In this document: positions 38,961-52,800 of the stretch, piece after piece
Layout of the letters: each line of letters starts with the position of its first letter
Position numbering within the stretch: position 1 is the stretch's first letter
NCBI GenBank assembly: GCA_037783415.1
Contig: JAZGTN010000027.1
Span: forward strand, 4,984,001 to 5,048,000
Source of the DNA: Leptasterias polaris
Taxonomy: Eukaryota > Echinodermata > Asteroidea > Forcipulatida > Asteriidae
DNA length: 64,000 nt
Direction of reading: 5' to 3'
Made by a program: the position numbers and the translations under genes
Notes under the pieces: generated by a model
The model's input: only the letters and a program-made list of their open reading frames with translations
Database searches by the model: none
Told to the model about the DNA's origin: nothing

Positions 38961-41900
38961 AAGACACCGTATCGACGCGGTATTTAAGGTACATGGAATC
39001 AGTTCAATACACTGCAACACATATCAGTTATATTTATAAGTACAATGAAATGATTCATTAACTATAAATTATAGCCAGTGACACTTAAGTCCTTATAGAT
39101 AATAGACCCTCCAATAAGCGGTCTATTTAAACTGTAATTTGAACCCTTTTTTGATAATTGGAAGAGACATAATCATGGATGAAGTAATTGTCCTTACTGA
39201 AAAGTCCTATTCCTTTCGATGTGCCGATTGTTCGCAGGGAGTCGACATAAATTTAACGCTGCGTAGTTTTATACCGGTCACTACTCCTCTTAAATGGCAG
39301 TTATTAAGTAACAGTTTAGGAAAGCAAAAGTCCTGTACGTTCATGTTTACGCATATAGACCGAGAAAAGACAAGTCCCCGTAGACTGCGGTAATTTGTGT
39401 GAAATACACCGTCCTTTCGCGGTATACATCGGTAAAAAAAGAGAACCAGTGGATGTCCGCCTAGTCTCAATATGAATACGTGCACTTTGAATGGACTCCT
39501 CCGGGAAGATGGCAAATTTACACAGGAGGGACTGAAGTGTATACTTTTTGAACAGCGGTGACGTAACAGCAGGAGAGGGAAAGAGTTAGTTTTGTGCAAG
39601 TCTTTTCATTCCCTCCCTTGGTCAGCTCGATGCATTGTCTGTTGTAGAGTGAATAAATTGAGAGCTTTCAATTAGAGCGAGGGGGAAACGGACATGAAAA
39701 CAAAAGCTCGATGGGTTTTTTCTTTTTCTTTTTGCTTCTTCTAGTTGGAACCTCGGTGGGTTGAGATGGAAGAATGGGGCAAACAATGCAGATGGCAGCC
39801 GTCCATCACCTGGGCTGGTGCGTGAATGCAAGTTCAATTGGGAATTGAATCGGAATGCATGAGAAACACGCCAGGCCAACCGTCAATTTGTTAGTCTGGT
39901 TGAATTGGAAAAAAGCTATTACATGGAAAATTTTGACATAGAATGGTTGTCGAACTATGTCACACAGGCCTATTGCGAAGGGTTTTGAAGAAGATTGAAA
40001 CATTTAATCCTTTCCCTTTCGTATTTAACTTAATATTCAGGATGTATATATGTCATAGCCTTGAAAACCTTTGGAAATCCATCTTTAAGTACATATTGTT
40101 TCTTAAGCTCATTATCAATCAATCAGTTAGACCTACGCTGAAATCCAATAAGCATAACAACACGTCACTACGTTATCTCTTAAAATGTCAAAATACCTCC
40201 GTTTTCAATGCACTATCCAATCCAGATGCACATTTTTACCCAGTTCCTGAACATGGCATTGTCAACTAATAGTCAGCTCCCATCGGTTCCTTAACCAAAC
40301 TCTTATACATTGTAAAGACGTACCACACTTGTACTCGTTAATAATAGTGACCAGAGTTCAAATCCGCCATGCGAGAAGATGACCCCAATGATATTTCACT
40401 AATCCGGCTTATAGCGTTCCTAATCCCCACACTGATCTAAACTTTATCAGATCGTCAAATTTACAAGCTTTTGGTAGGTCTATATATTTTGTCCAAAAGG
40501 GTTCAAGCACTTCACAGGTGAGGTGTTCGTTGTATTTGCATATAATATATACACCAAGTTTTAAACGAGAACTTGCACACTTAATTAAACAACTGCTCCA
40601 TTCAGTTGTAATGTCACAAACAATACTGCCCTCTCAAAATTTGACAGCTACACTACGGGTAATCCATGATTGTCTCCGTTGTATCATACCGAGGGCTGGA
40701 CGGGAAGGCAGTCTGCCCTATTTAATTCAACAAGAATCATTATTTGATGTTGCGTAAATGGACAGGTATAGTTGAGGCCACAGGCCTTACATCCAGAAAA
40801 AGAATCGGAGCTTATCGTAAACCTCGATATTATTTGATGATTTAATGTCATTCTATACAGCTTCAGAATATTCTGGATGTACAGACTCACACCTCAAGCA
40901 AAGGTCGACCTCTTAGAAACATGTCATCAAATACCCTCAAACGTAGCTGTCATTTAGGCATCATTTTCTTTATATAAAAACAAAGTTTCAACGAAAAATG
41001 AATGTGGGTTGAAAGTTGGCTTTAACTACTGCGGTTTCTCACCCTTTCGTCAACAATATTTTATAATGTCTTTGTATGTTTTTTAATTGGTAAGGGAACG
41101 GTTGCAGATGGTAAAAACCTGCCATCTTGATGTGACAACAGTGTAACCTTATGGAAACAACCCAATCTCCCATTTCAAACGCAGAAACGTACTTCGAACT
41201 ATGGCGTGGAAAACGAAATCCCAATTAAAACTGACTGTGCTAAATGTAGACCCGCTCCCCATTGTTTCCTATTGGTTGACTTATTTCGTTTCTGACATTT
41301 TTGAAAAGGTAATTGCTCAGTGGTGTGGACGACTGACTTCTGTAAATTTGTTCCATGTCGATGGGAGGGGTGCACGGGTGTACCCATGCGGCGTGCGATG
41401 GGGCCAATTGTACGGTGGTCATTTTTTCTCCGGTGGCCACTGTACACGTTTAATTACTGGTCAACTTGCCATCAATAGTGCACATGGGTCAACACTCCCA
41501 GTGGTCAATCTACCGCATGACCATCGTGTCACTGTGCGATAGCCACGCTCACCATTCCTACGGCACACGATTTGATGACTCCCTGCCGAATTACAAGTTG
41601 TCTTCCTTTTGTACTAATATTCTACCAAGTCAAACAACTAATGTATTTCTTGATTTTACTATTTCTTGATTTAGTATTTATGGTAATTTCATGTCTTTTT
41701 AAGCACAAAAGCCAAGGTATTTTTCTGTTGTATACTTGTATAGATAGCAAGAAACTAAAACGGTCAATCAACAACTCCAGTAAGTCAAGATACATAATTG
41801 TTAAATATGTAATTGACATATCTTCCAGCCAGCATCAAACTCTGGGAAATATGTATAATAATCATACTCTGAAACGATGACTGATTACGGGAAAGGAAAA

Positions 41901-43139
41901 TACACCTTACAAAAACATTTATCATTAAGACGACTGGTTCTTTTCAGTAAGCATTACGGCCATGTCAGACAGGGCATTTTTTCATGCAACTTGGACTTGG
42001 AGGCAACTTCAGTGGCACAATTGAGACATTATTCTAGCTGTAAATTTTTATCCCAAAGAAAATGATGAGAAAACTGAAATATGATTGAATTTGTCTAATT
42101 GCAGATTTCCTGGATGGGTTGCATGTAGTATACATTGCCTATTGTGACATGACCTCCCACTGGGATTTGGAGGTGCAGTGATGTTTAAAGTGACCATATA
42201 GCATGTTACCCTGGATAAAGGTTAAAGAGAATTTGATGGACGGTGTTACTGCTGCATAACTTACTTTAAATAGTGTATCTAAACCATACACAGTTTCAAG
42301 TTATACTATACTTTACAACAAAATTGAAGTTGTCCAATTCAAAACAAAAATCGGTAACCTTGAAGGTTGTCCCCATGAAGTTATTGACCCTCTTTGTGAC
42401 AACAAATTTGAACCTTAAATGTCTATGTATTCGAGGCAGATTGACAAGATTTTTGTCACTGATGCATACACATCTGCCTCCTGTTTTTCGAGAAAGTTCA
42501 ATGCGCGTCTTTCTTGAAGTTATTTATTTTATCTGAGTACTTATGACCATAAAGCAAAAAATAAAAGTTCATTTTTGGAAGAAGTTTTGGCTCTGAAAAA
42601 ATAACCATTGTGTGTCCCCCACCCCCGTTTTGTCCCCATAGCCTACCAACTGCAGACTGTGTTCAACAGGTTGACTCACATCTCCCCACAATGAGCTGAC
42701 CATCATTAGGAACCTTTGTTGGGCGAATCGGAAATAAGATTTTCAACTTATTGGGGAGGTTCATTAGTGGTTTTTCCTCAAACCCACAGTTTACCGTAAC
42801 ACTGGATTTCACGCCTTGTACCATCGCCCAACGCCCACTGTTATGAAAGATACATTCATCAAGACTGTCGAGAGAGATATTGAAGCATTGTGCGGTTTGA
42901 TTTCTGTTTTACTAGCTTTGCCAGCAACGCCAGGTGAACATGTAAACGGTCTGGGGTGGTGTACACTCTGCGGTCCCAATTAGGCATATAGTGAAAGCCT
43001 TCCTTGGGGTCATGTGAGTTCAAAGGCAGGCTGTTTCAAATTCTCAGCATTGGGATGCCTTTTAACGTTCCTTATGTATGCTATGGCTAAAATGTTGGTC
43101 CTATATTATAGGAAGTTTGAACTATCAAACGATTTCATA

Positions 43140-43400
43140 TATATTACTTTTATTTAATTTAAAGTCTTTATGGCAAAGATACCAAGAGACCATCAAAGGT
43201 GAAAGACGGGGTAGCACTGTGACATACCCACTGTGTGGAGAAGACGAGTAAGAAATAGTCATACGTGGAAGGAAAACGCCAAATAGGGAAAAACCCACGC
43301 AATCAAGATGGGACTGGAAACCCAACTCCACATTCGAGGTTCCGTCTGAGGCTGGATTCGAACCGGGGGCCACAAAGACAGGAGGCAGTGCAAAATACAA
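43140..43400 (-). repeat. SINE, minus strand
   Basis: On the minus strand: a B-box-like GGTTCGAATCC (43354-43364), then GGGTTTTTCCCTATTTGGCG and TTTTCCTTCC, ending in an A/T-rich tail near 43140. The head and body order fits a tRNA-derived SINE. It abuts a plus-strand SINE head to head. Confidence 0.6.
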
Positions 43401-43735
43401 TCGTGGACAAGTGGTTAGGTTGCAGGACATGTAATCACAAGGTTGTGGGTTCGAATCCGGTCAAGCTAACGTCCCTTTTCCACAATGACTAGATTAGGTA
43501 TTGTCTTCTAGTCTGAATCACGAATGACTGATTTGTGCAATTCATAAACCATAAGTGTTAAACCAACGTGTGTATGAGAGATTGGCTGTTGCCAGCTTGG
43601 CGTTTATACCCTTGTGAGAGGTTTGCTGGGATTCCTTGTTGGGATCATCTTAACAAGCAAACAAACAAACACCCCCAACAAACAAACAAACAAACAAACA
43701 AACAAACAAACAAACAAAAACAAACAAATAAATAG
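43395..43735 (+). repeat. tRNA-derived SINE, apparently full length, (AAAC)n tail
   Basis: An A-box-like TGGACAAGTGGTTAGGTTGC (about 43404-43423) and a B box GGGTTCGAATCC (about 43447-43458) at tRNA spacing. A roughly 190-bp body (TTAAACCAACGTGTGTATGA ... GGCGTTTATACCCTTGTGAG) follows, then a long AAAC microsatellite tail (about 43655-43732). The uniform tail suggests a fairly recent insertion. Confidence 0.75.
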
Positions 43736-43905
43736 TTACAACTGAGCAAACCCGTATCCACACATTGTTTCTTGTATCGACCCAAACTCAAACATTGTTT
43801 TGTAAAAATCTCTCCAATTACGAACTACGGCACATCATTGGTAAAAACAAACAACCATGGTATTAAGGTCTTCTATACATTTAGCTGCGATACGCCAAGA
43901 TGTTT

Positions 43906-44006
43906 GGTGGCCCTAAAGGGACATCGCACATCGCAACTATCCTTACAAATAAATATGTTTTTATGTCGCAAATATTTGCGATGCGTAATGTCCCTTCAGG
44001 GCCACC
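43906..44006. repeat. 101-bp foldback, 30-bp arms
   Basis: Arms 43906-43935 and 43977-44006 are inverted. GGTGGCCCTAAAGGGACAT pairs with ATGTCCCTTCAGGGCCACC with one mismatch, and the inner CATCGCAA/TTGCGATG extends the stem. Loop of about 41 bp. Probably a small MITE; no clear target duplication. Confidence 0.7.
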
Positions 44007-44721
44007 ATAGAGATGACCCTTACAAGAAAACATTACATTTAAAGATTGACTCTACCTAAATATAAAAATCTAAAAAAAAACAAAAAAACGTAGCCCTATC
44101 ATTACATTGAATGCAAACTGTGAAAGAGCAGTAACTTATGCCTTCCCATACGGAGAGAAATGCCGCTTTCATCACGTCGGATTTATTGAAGGATAGCTAG
44201 CTATCTTCGGGTTACGTTTAATAAAACCCAAAACAACGTGCTTCTTTAGGTTACGTGAAACAAATTATGCAAGCATTTTCAACAACTGAACAAATTGTAG
44301 CGCTGTGGCGGAGTGTTGTATCTCTTTCAAGTCTAGGTCAAGGACTAATAGTTTAATTTCGTTGTTCTGAAATAAGTGAAACGAAAAAATAAAATGTCCA
44401 CGTTTACGCAACTCATTGCTGACACTGAATAGTGTGGAAAATATCAATAATGAAAAGGAAACACATTGTTTCCAATGTAAAGGAGGTAAATCTACCCACA
44501 GTCTGAAAAACCTTGAGTCTACCAATGACACACAAGGTTTATTAATTTCTGCACAAAAACAAAATAGAACTATTCCGCTTTTTTGTCGCTTAGGAACACT
44601 GTATAATTGAAGTGCGTGGCAAGATTGGCAGGGTTTTGTATTTGCAATATAACTCAAATACATGTCCGATCACTAGAGCGTGAAAACGGATCTCCAAACC
44701 GAACGCCATCCCCCACCTCTC

Positions 44722-44740
44722 GGGGGGGGGGGGGGGGGGG
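44722..44740 (+). repeat. Poly-G tract, 19 G
   Basis: Run of 19 G followed by an A/C-rich AAACAAAA stretch. Confidence 0.95.
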
Positions 44741-45613
44741 AAACAAAAAACAAAACAAAAAGCAAAACAAATGGAAGAGAACGAGAGGGGGGAAATCCAT
44801 GCTTGCCCCTGCATTGATATTTGGAAAAATCGAAAGGCAGTGTTTCTTGTAATCTCTGGACAAGGCACGGCCATTGTTAGGAGTCACGACAAAAGATTAC
44901 TAGACACAATGAAGTTTATTATACACTGAAATGATTATCAAAAAGTCAATACACGAGCCATTGAGGTTATTAGGCAAATGAGTGAGATGGCAATCCAATT
45001 AAACACGCCGTTTACAAGATACCTGGCGGTGCGTGCAATTAATAAAATACCGCGACCCGACCAGTGATTTTTATTAAACAGCTCCTTCCTCGAGACATGT
45101 TTTATATTATTATTATTTTTATGTATATAATTTTAATTAACGTATTGTATTTTTTTTCTGTGTTTCGCTTCGTTGACAAAAGACTATTGACACGTGCTGG
45201 GCCAAGGAGCCTTCATTTGTTGACACTTCTTTTAAAACACGGAGGAGCAATCGATGGTGACATCATGATATTCAGATCATCAAAAATGAATATTCATAAG
45301 CTTGGTGACTGCTTTAATTCACTGTGAGAGACAACTCCTGTTTATTAGATTTGGACAAGGACGTTCTGTCGAATCACATGACGTTGTCTGACAACTGTTG
45401 CGCTACACAATTAGTGCATGCTATTTCTTGTTTCTATGCGGGGTTTTGTGCGCAATAATTGCGTAATTATTGTTTGGACTAGTCAATTAATTCCCATCCC
45501 TAGTTTGCAATTTACACACTATGCAACCAATCTGTGAATTAATCAATTCGTTGTTGCCACATTATTCGTGTTTTACCCATAAACCGATGTGTGTGAGCGC
45601 TGTAGTCGCCCTT

Positions 45614-45774
45614 GCACGGTCAGCCATTTGCATGTAGAGCCTCGACTTGGGGAAAGCAATGAATCGAAGCATTATATAACTCTGTAATGTCATGGTAATG
45701 TGACACCTTCATCCAAATAATACAATGAAGCATGCAGTCGAGGCTCTACACGCATATGGCAAAAAGATCCGTGC
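45614..45774. repeat. Foldback repeat, about 35-bp arms
   Basis: Left arm 45614-45647 (GCACGGTCAGCCATTTGCAT, GTAGAGCCTCGACT) and right arm 45736-45774 (AGTCGAGGCTCTACACGCAT, ATGGC...GATCCGTGC) are inverted copies around an 88-bp middle. The right arm has an extra run of about five A. Confidence 0.65.
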
Positions 45775-46451
45775 ATCGAGCGAACTTCCCGAGTCCTGTG
45801 GAAAAAAACAGCATGCAAGTGGGTTCCTCTTCGTTAAGTACAAAGCCGGCCCAAAAGTCAAATAAATAACTGAATAAGCAAAGTAAACATTAAAATGTCT
45901 ACATAACAGTCACGTCAACAAGAGCAATAAAACAAAAAACCTCTGCCAACAATACTTGTTGTCATCAAAGTAATTACATGGTCTTTGCGATTGACTGTGT
46001 CCAAAGGAAGTCATTTCTCACATTGGTGATGAGTATGCAATTACTCGACATAACTTATGCAACTTCCAGCCACGCATAGAGGAAGTCACAGGAGGACCTA
46101 TGGTGTCGCGGACCAGCTCGAGATAAGCAGATCACGGCCATGGAAAGCTTCTTTTCGCACACGAGACTATTTTAAAGGGAAATATTGCTTTCGGATTGGG
46201 CGCTTTTGGGCTATAAAAGACGTTTGTAAGTTAAAATGAATAATTATGTTTGGAAACATGTTTTAAAGGTATAATATATAATGATTCACATTATCCCTTG
46301 AAACTATAATTGTGTTTTTTGTGTGTGATTTCATGACAGAACACAGTCCGCTCAGAACTAAATTTTTGACGCCACAAAATGGCGGACAGTACGTCACTGC
46401 TGGTTGTTTTTCACGAGACAAATTTAATGTTTGTTTAATCACTACTTACTA

Positions 46452-46814
46452 ATAAGCCATTTGCGAGTTACATTTGAATAATGTCTGGTACAATGACTTG
46501 TTTAGTCACAAGTTACCGCTTAAATTTGAATTCATCAGACTATCGAGACAGTTGCTATGTCACATGATTAGGGGCAAGCTTTTGCTTAGTTACGTAAGAG
46601 ACGGTGAACACCCATACACAATTCTGAATGGATGTGTATGGCACAATGGTACCAGGGTTTGCTCATCTGGAGGTTGCTATACAAAAGCTTGCCCCGAACC
46701 ATGTGACATAGCAACTGTCTCGATAGTCTGAGGAATTCAAATTTAAGCGGTAACTTGTGACTAAACAAGTCATTGTACCAGACATTATTCAAATTTAACT
46801 CGCAAATGGCTTAT
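46452..46814. mobile_element. 363-bp foldback MITE, 133-bp arms at about 97% identity
   Basis: Arms 46452-46584 and 46682-46814 are inverted copies with about 4 mismatches in 133. They start ATAAGCCATTTGCGAG and end with the complement; the spacer is 97 bp (46585-46681). TA lies immediately outside each end, consistent with a TA target site as used by Tc1/mariner-type elements. No transposase is present. The two near-identical peptide frames on opposite strands here come from the inverted repeat, not from genes. Confidence 0.88.
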
Positions 46815-49800
46815 TACAAAACATTGTAAGTGTTTTGTGCATACAAATGTTGACAAAATGATCAATTCTAAACAGCTAAATGTTGAGAGATTTGAAGGCA
46901 ATGTGGCCCTTTATAATTTAGTTGAGATGGGGTGCTTTGTACGACGGGTATTTTTACTTTTTTAATTCATGGCTTTAAGAACCATTGATTAACCTTCAGA
47001 TGTATGTTTAATTTGGATGACTTAACTGCACTCATAACTAAATTTCAATGAAGATTGTTGAGCATTGTTCCATAATATTACAATTTTACTCCTTTTGCAA
47101 GGTTAAGACGACTCGTCCGTTATAAAACGTTCCCATAGGCCCTAACCCAATTTCTAAATACCACCACAAGTTTCCCAAACTTGGTAAAACACCTTGTTCA
47201 AACACAAGGGAGCAATTTAGGCTTCTTGCGACAGTAAAATTTGCCCAAAAGGACAAAAAACACATCATGGCAACACCTCATGTAATATTTCTCCATTAAT
47301 AATATTATCTATAAAGCGTCACTGTATACCATATCAACAGGTGATACTGTATTGACTGCCGGTAACATGCTGGGTGTAAAGACTAAGGCCGTTTTCGAAA
47401 CTAACGGTTTGTGCTTTGGCTCCAGTTAATGCCTCGCCCGCTTGTTAGAATCCCCATAAGGAAAACGCACGATATAGCTGACATTACCTATACAGGCCCA
47501 AGCGATGGTTTCGAAAACGGCCATAGAGTTATGTAACCCCCAGTTCCAATGCCCTGATTCATAGTTCTTAGTCCTAGTTACGATACACTGGTTTTGGTGG
47601 GCTATCATGGACATACAAAATGCCAGATTCAGATTTCATATCCAAGTTTCTGTGATGGATTTCTAAGATTGTTTAATTCATGCCCATGTAGAATTCCTGA
47701 GTGAGGGAACATGTGAATTCAGCCGGGCCTACACATTTTTTCAGAAGAAAATCAGTACACCATAATGATATTTCCCTTTTTATCGACATCGATACAACCT
47801 ACAACAGAAACAAGCCTGGTTATAAAGCTAAAACATTTCCATCATTAATTTTGGTACACAACTCTTAATAATTTCTTCATAAGCTACGAAAGCATGTTTA
47901 CAAGCCTTCGAAAGGCATTAACAATAATTTTACCGAAGTCGAATTTTAATAATAATAGTGCAATCGTGGTAGGTCCGGTGTACGATAACCGCAAGGAATC
48001 GCTGCGGTCAAAGCACCGCACAAATGAGCGTTAGTCCCGCAAGAAACACGCCAGCTGACGCCCACAAGCTTCCTGTGCCCGGTGTGGCTGGTTCGTTTCA
48101 ATGTAAAGCTCCAAGGCTTCAAGGCAGCGATAGCAATCAGTCATAAGAAACTGACAGTTTTATTACAAGCAATTATAGCTGGACAGGAGACAACAATGCG
48201 TGGACAAGGGCGTATACCGTTACCAGCAAGAACTGTATATATAACCCCCATCACCAGCCCCTTGTAACCCCGTCGGTTGTGACCAAACCAGTAATGGATT
48301 GTCTTGAACAATCAAAATTATAGAAATCATGATTGATTGTAATAACTTGTTGAATTATAATGAAAGAATATGTACATTTCAAAAGCTTATTTACTCGACT
48401 AGTCGCCCCTCTACCCATTTTCACAACTGTCTCTTTGTACATTTTCCGAAACGCAGGCTCTATCTATCATTGATTGTTCCTATCAGTGCAGGTGAATGCA
48501 GCATAAGTGTCAAGTAGGAGTAGGTCTTTTTAACAACAGACGGTTGATTACTATTATAAAGAACAATGTGGCATTTGGTACAAAATATTCCTAACCATTC
48601 TGGATCACACGTACCATTCTGAAATATAATAAATCAGTTCACAATTTGAAGGAGTCCTGAAACATTAAAAGCTGAGACTGAATCAGTCTACTGGCTTCGA
48701 CTTGATCACATGACGTCACTGAGTGGAAACCATGTTATTGTTTCCTTGAAAATTTACATCAACATACGATGTATCCCATATACATCTCGAAGAAAAAGAC
48801 ACATTTGGAACACATAAATGACTATATAAATATAGCAAAGTATAACAAATAGAAGTACTTTTGTAGAGCATAAAACCGAGAGCATGAGGTTGTTATGATG
48901 CGAAGCTTTTTGACAAATACATCTCGTATGGCGAAATTGATGACAAGTTGAAATCAAGATGGCCTCTGCCTTATAATCCACAGAAGGTAACTTAATGTGA
49001 AGAAAAAAAATCAATCAATAAACAAACAAGACAGGGCTAGGAATGTAATTTATTTTTGGATTGCTCTTTGCCTCTGATGATGTGCCTATAATACTCGCAA
49101 GAAACACCACTCCTATTCGCTGCTTCGAAGACAAGCTTCCGAGTGTCCTTCGAACGCTCAGATTGATACTCATTCAACAATCTCACGCCAGTTGGCTCCA
49201 ATTGTGTTCCCAACACGAAAATAACAGTCTATTGTCTGGCTTTAATGGCGATAAATGATGATCTTATTAATGCTGAATCGAACTCACCAACAAACAACAA
49301 CAACTGCCGCAGATCCAGTCTTAATTTGGGCTTGAGCTGATTTGGTGTTAACTGAATAAGCGAATCAATCAAACGTCAGGGGAAAACCGGGATAAGTACT
49401 TTTAACTTGTCTAAAACACCTTTTCATTATGACCAGTCACATTCGTGTTAGAGACGATGTGTTATTGACGGGGGAAAAACGACTTGTTTACAATAAATGG
49501 TGTTTGAGCTTGTTTACAATGTTGGACGCATCTTCGAGGGCCGAGGGGGAATGTAATAGCCTGGGAAAAGGTGAGCGGGTAACAAACCGAAAACAGAGGT
49601 GAACTACCTCTCCTTAGGACCCACCAGAATCACTCACAAACACAATTTACAATTCTTATTATAAAACACAATTCTCATTGTGGGTTCTGTGCCGTTCTAT
49701 GTTGCAACGGCACACACTGTCACTTGTGATGCATGCGTCTGATAGAATTGCGATACGACCGTGCTGAAAGCTGAACCTTGTATAGGGCGGTCTTGAAGCT

Positions 49801-52800
49801 ATATACCCCGTTGCTTGGTATCTAAACTTCCCCTCAAAAACAACACCTGTGTTTGCGCACAGGACCAGTCCACTTCGACTGTTACACCCTACAGAAAAAA
49901 AGCTATTGTATAAAACATTTCCGCGGCTGTAATCAAAGAACAACAACTTTTTCCCTCAGATTTTATTATTTCATTGGGGGTTCTATTCAAAGTGTCGGTC
50001 CCAAAGAGTGGAGGTTCAAGGCTCACCGACACTATACATTGAGAAAGAAATGGGAATAAAAAACCCAGGAGGGTAAACGAGTACTACGAGCAGCCAGCGA
50101 TTGCCCCAGGCTACACACGTGTGTACCCCACCGTAGATGAAGTAAACATTAACCGACCGACCTCTCTTTTGTGCCCGCTGCTTTTGAAAAAAGAGAGAGA
50201 GCCTTCGGTTTTTCGGCAAAGGTGACCAAGGCAAAAGAGACCGGCCGCGACAGGCGGTGTACGAATACAACGTTTCTGTGGAAAGTACAGAGACCGTACA
50301 CCGGTATACGTCTGTGGAGTTGACACGAACTGAACGGGAATGCCCTACGGGAGCGAACCTATACACCCATAAACAGTGCGGGTTTTTAACTGCGAAGAAA
50401 CTAAGAAAAACAAGACAAGTGCACACCGCGAAATGCTCTATTATAATGTAGTTTCCGTCAACTGACAGTGCAGATTTTCATTCCAGACAAAGTTACATTC
50501 TGCAAAATGCTGAAATATTGGTATACTTCTTAAGACTTCCTCTCACAATGTCCTCCTTATTTCAGAGGTAGTCCACTAAAACATAAGAAGACTATATAGG
50601 TCAGAGGTCAGATGCGAGTTGTTCAAGGTTTTCCATGTTTTACTTTGGATGCAAAATTTGTGAAAAGTTCCAGCATGGGACATGTTTCAATATTAACCTT
50701 TGATGAAAGTAATGTCCAAGATTAAAAGGCAATGTCACATTACTGAAATGGCTAAGCTAAAAATATGCCTTATGTAATACCAGCTTCAAAATGCAGGATG
50801 CGCACTTATACTTAGATGCACAACTACAACCAAGGTAGTATATAGCATGACACATACTTCATAACATAAAAATACATCGCCGACTGACACCAACAGAACC
50901 ATCCCTTCCAAGACGGTTTGTTGATGTACAGAAGCATACCTCTACCCAAAAGGCCGTGTCTTTTATCAATTTTTCCCCATTGTTTTCTTATATTATTTGA
51001 AGGAATTCACAGAAGCTTTCCACCGCTGTATCCCCAGACGACGTTTCCCATGGAAGAAATCGTATTTGTATAACACGGAGGATGAATGCAAACCGACCGG
51101 TCGCAAAGACGAACGACTCGCCGCAGAGACCGCGCTGACAACGGGCACAATTCTTTTATTTCTCTCCGAGTCTCGTGGAAGAACTCGCAATGAATAGAGA
51201 GGCATTTTAAAACCACACATGGGAGTTTTAATGTAAAATGGACATTGTTTTTGTTTTTTTGCGTATTTATTTTAGTTTTGAGAGCATAGTCTTTGATGCT
51301 TCAATCGAAGTAAAGTTTTACATTTATGAAAGGATTCGGGGTCTTTACCAAAGGGGTAGAGATAAAGAGGAATCTAACTGGATAACAAGCAGGTTGCTTT
51401 CAGATATTATTGCTTAAAATGTTTTCCTGTAATCAAAGAGAAGTAGGCCTATTATGTAATACATGGTTTTTGCTTCACTACTTACCTCTGTTAAATATTC
51501 ATTGCGTAACAATGCGTAACTTGGACAAATGCCTAGCCCACTCCACCCCATTCCAGATGGAAAAAACCAATACAAATCATACATGTACATTTATGCACCT
51601 TTATGTACCCCCTTACAAAAAGGTAATCAAATACAATCCAAACCTCAACTTAAATGCAAACGTTTTAAAAACATAAACAAAACAATAAATATATTTCTTA
51701 AGGTGATCGAAAATGGCAACCTGTTTGAATCAGCCTTGTGTACTTCTAAAATCAAAGTCGATTTCCAATAAGTTACTCTTTTTAGAATTTTACAACTCAA
51801 GCACAAGGCCTATTTAAAAGTACATTGCTGTTGGCATGAGTGCACACTGCTCTGAGCCCCATACTTTAAAATGGGAGTGCAGTGAATCTGATTTCCTGTG
51901 ATACGGTCTACTCACACGTCATGGGTTGGTCGGCCAGCGGGCAGGAGACGCCCAGAGTGAGTGCCATTAACTCACACCTTCACTGCGCGTCTCTCTCTCC
52001 CGTTGTCTTGCACTCCACTGACTGATTAAGAAGATGGTGAGGGTAGAGAGAGAGAGGCCCAAGAAGACGGTGGATGTATGAAGCACTCAGATTCCAAGGA
52101 GATGGTTTCCTGAACAGGTCCAACTCGGTGATGCGAGAGTTTTACAACATCCTCCACACCGACACGATCATGTACGGTACCGGAAGATGTGGCATATCCC
52201 CGGGTTGCATCCCGTAGCGATGTCCCGCGCTGATGGCATCTGAGCACAGGGGAGCCATTACCGTCCAACCTGTCGTACCTTTCTTTCCTCTGGTTATTCA
52301 GAAAGAGGGATGAACATAAAAATCAGCAACAAATGCTGACTAATATTATTCGTTCGGTACTCCATTCGTATTGTCAATTGGACCACACGGCAGTCAAGAT
52401 GCCATTTGATAGTTTGTCAGAACTTGCAGCCCGCTTGTATGCCCAGAATCATTATTCTTTATATCCCGCAATCCAGTAAATGATAATGTTCACACCATGC
52501 TTCTTTTTTCCAACGGTTCGCCCGAGTCTTAAGATAAATCATGGCCTCGGAACGTGCGCCGGCATCGCAATAAAACTTTACCGGCGAAGCATTTGAGTAT
52601 AAGCCGCTTTCTCATGGCTAAACATGCAAATCTTAGATTCTCCGCCGGTCGGTTGCATGGCTAGATCGTTTTGTATACAGGCATTTTGTATATCGCCACC
52701 CCAAGAGAAGTGCTTGATACGATTAGTGCATATACAAAATACATGGATTTACATTTCTACACTAAGTCCTATTATGCGCTTATGGTTCTCCACAAGGCAG

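Noticed and set aside
39207..39599. 130-codon minus-strand frame
   Set aside because: No family resemblance; overlaps an 84-codon plus-strand frame and looks like chance.
41201..41542. 113-codon plus-strand frame
   Set aside because: Overlaps other similar-length frames on both strands and shows no motif; no exon signals that fit.
46474..46792. Two near-identical peptide frames (MNNVWYNDLFSHKLPLKFEF) on opposite strands
   Set aside because: They are the two arms of one inverted repeat and carry no independent coding evidence.
50016..50426. 136-codon minus-strand frame
   Set aside because: Composition is mixed and domain-free; overlapping frames of similar quality exist on the other strand.
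52026..52268. 80-codon minus-strand frame in a GC-richer stretch
   Set aside because: No motif, and I could not match it to a known transposon or gene by eye; unsupported.
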